From: Nitrospiraceae bacterium
GTDB lineage: Bacteria; Nitrospirota; Thermodesulfovibrionia; Thermodesulfovibrionales; Dissulfurispiraceae
Assembly (NCBI GenBank): GCA_003170655.1
Contig: PMYY01000235.1
Coordinates: 4,700-29,475 of the forward strand
Reading direction: 5' to 3'
DNA: 24,776 bases
Part shown: positions 1 through 7,084 of the stretch, piece by piece
Position numbering within the stretch: position 1 is the first letter of the stretch
Layout of the letters: each line of letters begins with the position of its first letter
Made by a program: the position numbers and the translations under genes
The notes under the pieces: generated by a model
The model's input: only the letters and a program-made list of their open reading frames with translations
What the model was told of the DNA's origin: nothing
The model's database searches: none

Positions 1-3000
1 ATACTGTAGCGATGCTGGTAGCCGTCCATGGCAAACGGTACGGGTACCGCGAGCTGCGCGATTTCGCCGACAAGATCCACGACGAAATGCGCACCGTCCG
101 CATGGTAGGGAAAATCGTAACCATCGGAAACCAGGGAGAGGAAATCTGGATCACCAGCAGCCTCCAAAGGATGGCCCAGTATTTCGCCGACCCGCGCCAG
201 GTGGCCAATGCCCTGATGCAGCGAAACGTCATCCAGGGCGCAGGACAGTTTGAGGCCGACCAGTCGAAAATCCCGATCAGGACCACTGGAGTCTTCAACA
301 CCGAAAATGAAGTGCGGAACGTGCTCGTCGATGTTTCCAAGGACGGCCATCCGCTATACATCAAAGATTTCGCCGACGTGGAGCGCCGCTACCAGGACCC
401 GACGTTCACGGTGCGTTACGACGGCGGCCCTTGCTTGCTCCTCTCGGTCGATATGCAGAAGGGGAAAAACATTGTCGAACTGGGTGAGCAGTTGGATACG
501 GTCTTTAAGCGCCTCAAGGTGCTGCTTCCCCCCGATGCCCAAGTTGACCTGGTATGCAACCAGCCGGGGGTGGTCAAGGAGCGGATCGCCAGCCTGAGCC
601 ATGAATTCTTGATCGCCATCATAGCGGTGATTATCGTCATGATGTTACTCCTCCCCATGCGGGTCGCCCTCATCGCAGCCCTAGCCATACCCATAAGCTT
701 GTGCGGAACCCTCGGCGCCATGGAGGCGATGGGGCTAGCCCTGCATCAGGTATCCATCGCCGGACTTATCGTGGTCCTCGGGATCGTGGTGGACAACGCC
801 ATCGTGGTAATCGACAACTACGTGGAACTCCTAGACCACAAGGTACCCAAGCAGGAAGCGGCCTGGCGGAGTGCGAGCGACGTCTTCGTCCCGGTCCTTA
901 CTGCGACCATCACGATCATCGCCTCGTTCCTGCCGCTCCTGATCATCACAGGCTCTGTCGGCGAGTTTGTCATGGCGCTCCCCATCACAGTAGCCGTCGC
1001 ATTGGCGGTTTCGTTCATAGTGGCGGTCTTCGTAACACCCCTGCTCTGCAGCTTCTTCATCAAGAAAGGGCTGCACGACCACGACGCCGCGGAGGTCCCC
1101 GGCAAGGAGAAAAAAGGGCTACTCGATCGGCTTCAGGATAAATACGGGATATTGATCAATATCTTCATGAACAAAAAGTGGCTGGCTCTCTCCATGGGAG
1201 TGTGTGCCGTCGCCATTGGGGTCGTGCTCTTTGCGATAGTGCCGCAGCAGTTTTTCCCTTCCGCCGAGCGCAACCAGTTCGTGATCGATGTCTGGATGCC
1301 TCAGGGGACGCGTATTGAGGCCACTGACGCAGTCATGGGTCGGATCGAGAAAGCCCTCGCCTCCCGCAAGGGTGTCGAACACTACGCCACCTTCGTCGGC
1401 CAGAGCGCCCCGAGATTCTACTACAACGTCAATCCGCAGCAGCCGGACGGCGCCTACGGCCAGTTCATCGTCAACACCGCGTCAGTCAAGGATACAGACC
1501 GGCTGGTGAAGGAGCTCCGCCCGGCGCTGGCTGTACTAACGCCGGAGGCAATGGTGATCGTAAAGGAACTCCAGCAGGGCTCCCAGATGGAGGCGCCGCT
1601 CGAAGTGCGGATCGCCGGTGACGACGTTGTGGAGCTTAAGCGACTGGGAGAAAAGGTGCAGGGGATTCTGGAAGGCGTAGCAAATACCCAATACGTGCAC
1701 CGGGACTACTTCAACGACTCGTACCTGGTGGACGTGAATGTCAATGACGAACTGGCAAACCGTCTCGGCATAACGGACGCATCTGTATCGCAAACGTTGG
1801 CTGGGGCATTCGACGGGGCCGCAGTCAGCACGTTCTGGGAAGGGGACCGCGCCGTCAGCATCAAGCTGCGGCTCGACCCAGCCTCCCGCTCATCCTTCGG
1901 GGACATAAGCAATACGTACGTCAACTCGGAACTGACTCGTGCCCGGGTCCCGCTCCGCGCCGTTGCCAATTTGGTGCCGGAGTGGCAGACCAGCAGAATC
2001 GTTCGCAGAAACGGCGTGCCTACCTTGACGATCCAGGCCTTCCCGAAGCCGGGGGTTTATGCCTCTAAAATCCTGGAACAGGCGATGCCGCAGATCAAGG
2101 CCCTGGAGCTCCCGACGGGCTACCGTATCTACTACGGCGGCGAAAAGGATAACCAGGACGAGGTGTTCCCGCAGATGATCGCCGCTCTTGGGATCAGCCT
2201 ACTGGCGATCTTCCTGGTTCTGCTGGTGCAGTTCAGGAACATTTCCGAACCGCTCGTAGTGATGGCCTCGATCCCGCTTACCCTGTTTGGGGCAATGTTC
2301 GGCCTCTTGGTCACCCACAATCCGTTCGGCTTCACTTCCTTCATGGGGGTCATCAGCCTGTGCGGCATCGTCGTAAGAAACGGCATCATTCTGGTCGACT
2401 ACTGCAACGAAAGGATCGCTGAAGGGGCCGGTCTGGAACAGGCTGCCCGGGAAGCAGGGGCGCGGCGGCTGCGGCCGATCTTTCTTACCTCCATGGCTGC
2501 CGCCATGGGTATGGTCCCCATGATCCTCTCCGGGTCGAGCCTTTGGAGCCCGCTGGCAAGCGTTATGTCATTCGGCCTCATTTTCTCGATGTGTTTCACG
2601 CTTCTGGTCATTCCCGTCCTCTTCACCGTAGTCAAATCAAGAACGGCCAAGTCTGCCGCTCCTATCCTCCCGATTATCGTATGTTGCGTGCTTTTTGGGG
2701 CAGGACAGGTTTCAGCGGAAACGTTAAAACTATCCCTTCCCGAAGCTGTTGATCTGGCACTCAAACAGAACACCACGCTGAAAATTTCCCGGGCGAAGGT
2801 TCTTGAAAACCAGGAGCGCATTGTCTCCGCAAAAGCTAAATATTTTCCACAATTATCAAACGAAACGTCATTTATTGGCCTTTCTGATCGCCAACTAATG
2901 AACATCCCTGCCGGCAGCTTGGGCAACGTTCCCGGGTTGGGACCATTCCCGACTCAAGACACCAAGATCAATCAAGGGTCGAACACGTTGCTTTTGACGA

Positions 3001-3989
3001 CCACGAAACTGACTCAGCCGCTTACACAACTGTTCAAAATCAATGAAGCTAACCAAATCGCAAAGGCTGATCATAAAATATCAGAGTCGGATAAGCGAAA
3101 AACCGAACTTGAGATCATTTTCGGTGTGCATCAACTTTATTATGGATTGCTGATCGCGCAAAGACAAAAAGAAGCGGCACAAGCCGCGTTGAACGCTGCG
3201 CAGGAAGGATTGCGCGACAGTGAAGATGCTGTCAGATCCGGTAATGTTCTTGATGTTGTTGAAACAGGAAGCCGGGTGCAATTCCTGCAAAACAGGCAAC
3301 TTTTGCTATCGGCCGAAAACCAGATTGCCGATACGACATCAGAGCTGAATAATCTTCTGGGGCTGCCACTTGAAACAGTGCTGGATCTGGCTGATATCGA
3401 TGAATTGCCACCTGCTCCACAAACCGTACAACATTATGTTCAGGAAGCGCTGTCCAACAACCCGGAACTGCAGGCGGCAAAGGACAATGTAGAAAAGGCA
3501 ACCCATGGTGTCAGCGCAGCCCGCGATGAATATATTCCGGATGTCAGTCTGTTTGCGAGCCATAACTATGAGCACGGTGCGCCGTTCCTTACGCATAACA
3601 TCGGGATATACGGTGTACAGATGACATGGAATATTTTCGATTGGGGGAGCCGCAAGGGGGTTGTTGGTCAGAGGAAGGCGCAGCTTATTCAGGCCGAAGA
3701 AAATGTAAAACTGTTAGAAGATAGCATCACGGTTGAAATCAGCAAGGCTTACCGAAAGCTGGAGCGGACCAAGCTGATAGTGGAAGTTGCCAGAGAAGCA
3801 GTTGTGCTGCAAACAGAGAGTCAGCGCCTAAGCGCAAACCGCATGGAAGCCGGGGTCATTAAGAAAGCGCAATATGACGAATCGGTTGCAGCAGTCAAGA
3901 AAGCTGAATGGGAAGAGCTCCAGGCTAAATTGGGATACCGACTTGCGCAGGTAGAACTCGAGCGGATCGCCGGCCGGTTCAAGTATTAA
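1..3989 (+). CDS. RND efflux pump permease fused to TolC-like outer-membrane factor (5' partial)
   Basis: The reading frame is open to the left edge, so the start lies outside the window. The first ATG, at 12, is internal, and residue numbers here count from it. Residues 1 to about 890 are an AcrB/HAE1-type inner-membrane drug/proton antiporter lacking roughly its first 140 residues. Membrane segments cluster at about 196-350 and 720-875. The proton-relay helix reads VVDNAIVVIDN with D261 and N262, where AcrB has two Asp. The fourth-helix equivalent has VVRNGIILVD with R789. After the last RND helix comes a hydrophobic stretch (about 877-900) ending VSA/ET, which looks like a signal peptide with a signal peptidase I site after A902. 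Residues 903-1325 are a complete outer-membrane efflux protein: SLPEAVDLAL start and long coiled-coil segments. No stop or usable start separates the two parts. The pump should export small toxic compounds. The upstream gene is probably the periplasmic adaptor. Confidence 0.93.
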   Translation, partial: TVAMLVAVHGKRYGYRELRDFADKIHDEMRTVRMVGKIVTIGNQGEEIWITSSLQRMAQYFADPRQVANALMQRNVIQGAGQFEADQSKIPIRTTGVFNTENEVRNVLVDVSKDGHPLYIKDFADVERRYQDPTFTVRYDGGPCLLLSVDMQKGKNIVELGEQLDTVFKRLKVLLPPDAQVDLVCNQPGVVKERIASLSHEFLIAIIAVIIVMMLLLPMRVALIAALAIPISLCGTLGAMEAMGLALHQVSIAGLIVVLGIVVDNAIVVIDNYVELLDHKVPKQEAAWRSASDVFVPVLTATITIIASFLPLLIITGSVGEFVMALPITVAVALAVSFIVAVFVTPLLCSFFIKKGLHDHDAAEVPGKEKKGLLDRLQDKYGILINIFMNKKWLALSMGVCAVAIGVVLFAIVPQQFFPSAERNQFVIDVWMPQGTRIEATDAVMGRIEKALASRKGVEHYATFVGQSAPRFYYNVNPQQPDGAYGQFIVNTASVKDTDRLVKELRPALAVLTPEAMVIVKELQQGSQMEAPLEVRIAGDDVVELKRLGEKVQGILEGVANTQYVHRDYFNDSYLVDVNVNDELANRLGITDASVSQTLAGAFDGAAVSTFWEGDRAVSIKLRLDPASRSSFGDISNTYVNSELTRARVPLRAVANLVPEWQTSRIVRRNGVPTLTIQAFPKPGVYASKILEQAMPQIKALELPTGYRIYYGGEKDNQDEVFPQMIAALGISLLAIFLVLLVQFRNISEPLVVMASIPLTLFGAMFGLLVTHNPFGFTSFMGVISLCGIVVRNGIILVDYCNERIAEGAGLEQAAREAGARRLRPIFLTSMAAAMGMVPMILSGSSLWSPLASVMSFGLIFSMCFTLLVIPVLFTVVKSRTAKSAAPILPIIVCCVLFGAGQVSAETLKLSLPEAVDLALKQNTTLKISRAKVLENQERIVSAKAKYFPQLSNETSFIGLSDRQLMNIPAGSLGNVPGLGPFPTQDTKINQGSNTLLLTTTKLTQPLTQLFKINEANQIAKADHKISESDKRKTELEIIFGVHQLYYGLLIAQRQKEAAQAALNAAQEGLRDSEDAVRSGNVLDVVETGSRVQFLQNRQLLLSAENQIADTTSELNNLLGLPLETVLDLADIDELPPAPQTVQHYVQEALSNNPELQAAKDNVEKATHGVSAARDEYIPDVSLFASHNYEHGAPFLTHNIGIYGVQMTWNIFDWGSRKGVVGQRKAQLIQAEENVKLLEDSITVEISKAYRKLERTKLIVEVAREAVVLQTESQRLSANRMEAGVIKKAQYDESVAAVKKAEWEELQAKLGYRLAQVELERIAGRFKY

Positions 3990-3991
3990 GT

Positions 3992-4031
3992 CTGTAGCAA
4001 GAGTCCTTTTTGCAAAGGACTGTTGCTACAG
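3992..4031 (+). terminator. Long stem-loop just after the efflux gene
   Basis: CTGTAGCAAGAGTCCTTT, a 4-nt loop, then AAAGGACTGTTGCTACAG give an 18-bp stem with a single mismatch, starting 3 nt after the TAA stop. There is no T tract after the right arm, so it is not a textbook intrinsic terminator. It may terminate weakly, protect the mRNA 3' end, or be a short mobile palindrome. Confidence 0.5.
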
Positions 4032-4069
4032 AACAGATATGCTCTTGAGATTTCAAGCGGAGGTGCACA

Positions 4070-4315
4070 ATGGTTTGCAAATATTTTATTGATGATAATA
4101 TGGGCGCTTGCGGAGCAACTGGTTTCTCACATATTCCGCTTATTAGTGAAATGGAACAGTTATGCTTTAAAGATTTCCATGCGTGCCGTATTTACAACGA
4201 ATATGAAGATAGCCATGTCCCCGTTAACAAAACAGTCGACCTCGCCACGGCTATCGGCAATGATAAATTTGTAAAGGGACGCTGGCATGTCCATAGCGCT
4301 GGAAAACATGGTTAA
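4070..4315 (+). CDS. Small four-cysteine protein of unknown function
   Basis: This is an 81-residue ORF with a good ribosome binding site (AAGCGGAGG, about 6 nt before the ATG). The N-terminal half has four Cys (C3, C14, C32, C39) in the pattern C-x10-C-x17-C-x6-C. A Glu-Met pair precedes the third Cys, and CRIYNEY follows at the fourth. From memory, this spacing resembles short Cys-rich proteins of Desulfobacterota and Nitrospirota that probably bind a metal ion. The C-terminal half (from about residue 48) has no recognisable motif. It stands alone between the efflux gene and the SAP-like pseudogene. The function is not known, and metal binding is an inference from the cysteines only. Confidence 0.6.
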   Translation: MVCKYFIDDNMGACGATGFSHIPLISEMEQLCFKDFHACRIYNEYEDSHVPVNKTVDLATAIGNDKFVKGRWHVHSAGKHG

Positions 4316-4363
4316 CAAATGCCGATATGGCGCCTAATTAAACGGTTGGAAAGGAGAAAGACA

Positions 4364-4495
4364 ATGAAACTGCAGGAAGTGAGAGCTATTGCAAAGCAGA
4401 GGGGGGTTGACCCTGGACGCTAGAAGAAGGCCGAACGCATAAAAGCCCTACAGCGCGATGAAGGCAATAATGACTATACGGTGCGGTTGTGGTGA
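4364..4495 (+). pseudogene. SAP-domain-like small protein, interrupted by TAG
   Basis: A ribosome binding site (AAAGGAG) precedes ATG 4364, which starts MKLQEVRAIAKQRGVDPGR. The frame then meets TAG at 4421-4423 and continues as KKAERIKALQRDEGNNDY to TGA at 4493-4495. Both halves match the small SAP-like proteins I recall from Desulfobacterota and Nitrospirota (pattern EVRAIAK..GVKPGKMKKAELIRAIQ.AEGN..CF). In these, the helix-extended loop-helix motif is thought to bind nucleic acid. The TAG replaces the residue after PGK. A Tyr stands where a Cys is usual after EGNND, and the tail is short. Degeneration at more than one place argues for a pseudogene rather than read-through. Confidence 0.7.
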
Positions 4496-4524
4496 GAGCA
4501 TAATCGTACAGACCATAATGAATT

Positions 4525-4530
4525 TATAAT
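4525..4530 (+). promoter_or_regulatory. TATAAT -10-like hexamer before glgP
   Basis: A perfect TATAAT lies 53 nt before the glgP start, in an AT-rich gap. No convincing -35 hexamer is seen at 16-19 nt upstream, so this is only a candidate promoter for the glycogen/glycolysis cluster. Confidence 0.25.
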
Positions 4531-4582
4531 TGCACACCACACCAAGCGTGTGCTTTTATCACACTAAATGGAAGGATATACC

Positions 4583-7084
4583 ATGGGAAAAAAAACAAAA
4601 GAAACTCACGTCTCAACTACTGCTGAAACACGAGAGCATACCCGGACGGACACAAGCGTAGCTTCAATCAAGCAGTCTATCCTGGACAACCTTTATTATG
4701 TACAGGGAATACCTGTGGAACTTGCGACACGGAATGACTGGTATCTAGCTGTCGCCTACACTGTGAGGGACAGGATGATTGAGCACTGTATCCGTGCAGT
4801 CGCGAGAGTTAGGGATACTGATGTGAGAATCACGAGCTACCTCTCAGCGGAGTTTCTTATGGGGCCTCAGCTCGGTAACAATCTGCTGAATCTTGGTATC
4901 ACCGACCAGACACGGGAGGCGGTGAAAGAGTTCGGCCTGGACCTGGATGATCTGCTTGCGCAGGAGGTAGAGCCTGGATTGGGCAACGGCGGTCTTGGCA
5001 GGCTTGCTGCCTGTTATATGGATTCACTTGCTTCGTTGAATGTGCCGGCTATCGGGTACGGCATACGGTATGAGTTCGGCATCTTTGATCAGGAGATACG
5101 TGACGGATGGCAGTTTGAAACGACGGACAAATGGCTACACCTGGGGAATCCATGGGAGATTTCCCGGCCTGAACGAGCCCACTACGTGAATTTCGGCGGA
5201 CGGACAGAGCCCTACCAGGACGAGCATGGCCGATACAGGGTGAGGTGGGTCCCAAGCTATGTCATCAAGGGAATAGCTTACGACACGGTTGTTCCGGCCT
5301 ACAGGAATGATATTGCGGAAATTCTGAGACTCTGGAAATCGGAGGCAGTCGAATCCTTTGACTTTCGGGCATTCAATGTGGGCGACTACTATAAAGCAGT
5401 GGACCAGAAGGTGATTTCCGAGACCCTGAGCAAGGTTCTCTACCCGAACGATGAGCCGGAAATAGGAAAGGTTCTCCGTTTAGCGCAGCAGTATTTCTTC
5501 GTATCCTGCTCGCTTCAGGACATGATTTATATTCATCTGCTGAGGGGAAAGGACATTGAGACGTTCCATGAGAGCTTCGCAGTTCAACTGAATGATACAC
5601 ATCCTTCAATTGCAGTAGCAGAACTTATGCGGCTTCTTGTGGACGAACATCTGATTGACTGGGACAAAGCCTGGCAAATAACAAAGCAAACCATGGCGTA
5701 CACAAACCATACACTGCTGCCGGAGGCGCTCGAGAAATGGTCTCTGCATCTTTTCAGCAGGGAGCTACCCCGGCATTTAGAGATCATTTATGAGATCAAC
5801 CGCAGATTTCTCGACGAAGTCCACCTCAGATATCCTGGAGATGACGAGCGGGTTGCCCGTCTATCGCTTATTGATGAGACCGGAGAAAAGTATGTACGCA
5901 TGGCGCATCTGGCCTCTGTCGGAAGTTATCATATTAATGGAGTGGCGGCACTGCACACCGATCTTCTCACAAAAACCGTTTTGAAAGACTTCTACGACAT
6001 CTACCCTGAACGTTTCGTGAACATAACGAACGGGGTGACTCCGCGTCGCTGGGTTGCCTTGAGCAACCCGGGACTCACGGGGCTCATCACAAAGCGGATC
6101 GGCGATACATGGGTAAAGCATTTTGACAGTGAGATTGGAAAGATAGAGCCTTTCGCGGATGATCCAAGTTTTAGGCAAGAGTGGAGGAAGATCAAACTCG
6201 AAAACAAAAGCAAGTTTGCGATGATCATCATGGAACGAACAGGCGTTGTGGTCGATCCCGACACTCTCTTCGACATCCAGGTGAAGCGGATCCATGAATA
6301 CAAGCGGCAGCACCTTAACGTGCTCCATATCATCACCCTTTACAACAGGATAATGAGGGATCCCTCGGTTGAAGTCGTCCCCCGGACGTTTGTCTTTGGG
6401 GGAAAGGCCGCACCGGGCTATTTCATGGCGAAGCTGATCATTAAGCTGATCACATCTGTCGCTGAGATTGTGAACAATGATCCTAATGTGGCAGGAAGGC
6501 TAAAGGTCGTCTTTTTCCCGAACTTCAACGTGAAAAACGCTCATCATATCTATCCTTCCGCTGACCTGTCTGAGCAGATTTCAACAGCCGGAAAAGAGGC
6601 ATCAGGCACGGGCAACATGAAATTCTCGATGAACGGCGCCCTCACCATCGGCACCCTTGACGGCGCAAACGTGGAGATCCGCGAAGAGGTTGGCGCTGAG
6701 AATTTTTTTCTCTTTGGTCTGACCGCCGGTGAAGTACAAGAGCAGAAAGTTACGGGCTACCATCCCCGAAGCTACTATGCGTCGAACCCGAACCTCCGGC
6801 AGGCGCTCGATCAGCTGCGCACAGGACACTTCTCGCCGGGAGACAGAGAACTCTTCATGCCTCTGGTCAACAACCTGCTGGATTACGATCCTTTTATGCT
6901 CCTTGCTGACTATCAGTCTTATATCGATTGCCAGGACCGGGTAAGTGCAGCCTATCGTGATCAGGAGCAATGGGTTCGCATGTCAATCCTGAACGTGGCC
7001 CGCATGGGGAAGTTTTCTTCTGACCGCTCCATACGGGAATATTGCGACAATATCTGGAAGATAAATCATGTCAGCGGAGTGTGA
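4583..7084 (+). CDS. glgP: Glycogen/maltodextrin phosphorylase
   Basis: This enzyme releases glucose-1-phosphate from alpha-1,4-glucans using phosphate (EC 2.4.1.1, GT35 family), in the cytoplasm. The start at ATG 4583 is chosen because GGAAGGA at 4571-4577 is well placed for it. The in-frame ATG at 4568 has no such site. The protein is 833 residues, usual for the family. The pyridoxal-phosphate segment EASGTGNMKFSMNGALTIG contains the PLP lysine, about K680. Other family blocks are YLSAEFLMG, GNGGLGRLAACY, QLNDTHPSIAVAELMRLL and RIHEYKRQHLN. The first 25 or so residues are a charged, Thr-rich extension. It is the first gene of the cluster, and its stop overlaps the start of the debranching enzyme gene. 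The two enzymes act together on glycogen. Confidence 0.96.
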   Translation: MGKKTKETHVSTTAETREHTRTDTSVASIKQSILDNLYYVQGIPVELATRNDWYLAVAYTVRDRMIEHCIRAVARVRDTDVRITSYLSAEFLMGPQLGNNLLNLGITDQTREAVKEFGLDLDDLLAQEVEPGLGNGGLGRLAACYMDSLASLNVPAIGYGIRYEFGIFDQEIRDGWQFETTDKWLHLGNPWEISRPERAHYVNFGGRTEPYQDEHGRYRVRWVPSYVIKGIAYDTVVPAYRNDIAEILRLWKSEAVESFDFRAFNVGDYYKAVDQKVISETLSKVLYPNDEPEIGKVLRLAQQYFFVSCSLQDMIYIHLLRGKDIETFHESFAVQLNDTHPSIAVAELMRLLVDEHLIDWDKAWQITKQTMAYTNHTLLPEALEKWSLHLFSRELPRHLEIIYEINRRFLDEVHLRYPGDDERVARLSLIDETGEKYVRMAHLASVGSYHINGVAALHTDLLTKTVLKDFYDIYPERFVNITNGVTPRRWVALSNPGLTGLITKRIGDTWVKHFDSEIGKIEPFADDPSFRQEWRKIKLENKSKFAMIIMERTGVVVDPDTLFDIQVKRIHEYKRQHLNVLHIITLYNRIMRDPSVEVVPRTFVFGGKAAPGYFMAKLIIKLITSVAEIVNNDPNVAGRLKVVFFPNFNVKNAHHIYPSADLSEQISTAGKEASGTGNMKFSMNGALTIGTLDGANVEIREEVGAENFFLFGLTAGEVQEQKVTGYHPRSYYASNPNLRQALDQLRTGHFSPGDRELFMPLVNNLLDYDPFMLLADYQSYIDCQDRVSAAYRDQEQWVRMSILNVARMGKFSSDRSIREYCDNIWKINHVSGV

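Noticed and set aside
2688..2690. In-frame GTG as a separate start for the TolC-like part
   Set aside because: It would cut off most of the hydrophobic signal segment and has no ribosome binding site before it.
4421..4423. TAG read as pyrrolysine or by a suppressor
   Set aside because: The residue is variable or hydrophobic in the pattern I recall, other positions are also degenerate, and no recoding signal is seen; a pseudogene is simpler.
4532..4553. GCACAC / GTGTGC hairpin followed by TTTT before glgP as a terminator
   Set aside because: The stem is only 6 bp with a 10-nt loop and a short T run; it is too weak to call.
4568..4582. Upstream ATG of glgP as the start
   Set aside because: The GGAAGGA ribosome site overlaps this ATG and is correctly spaced for ATG 4583 instead.
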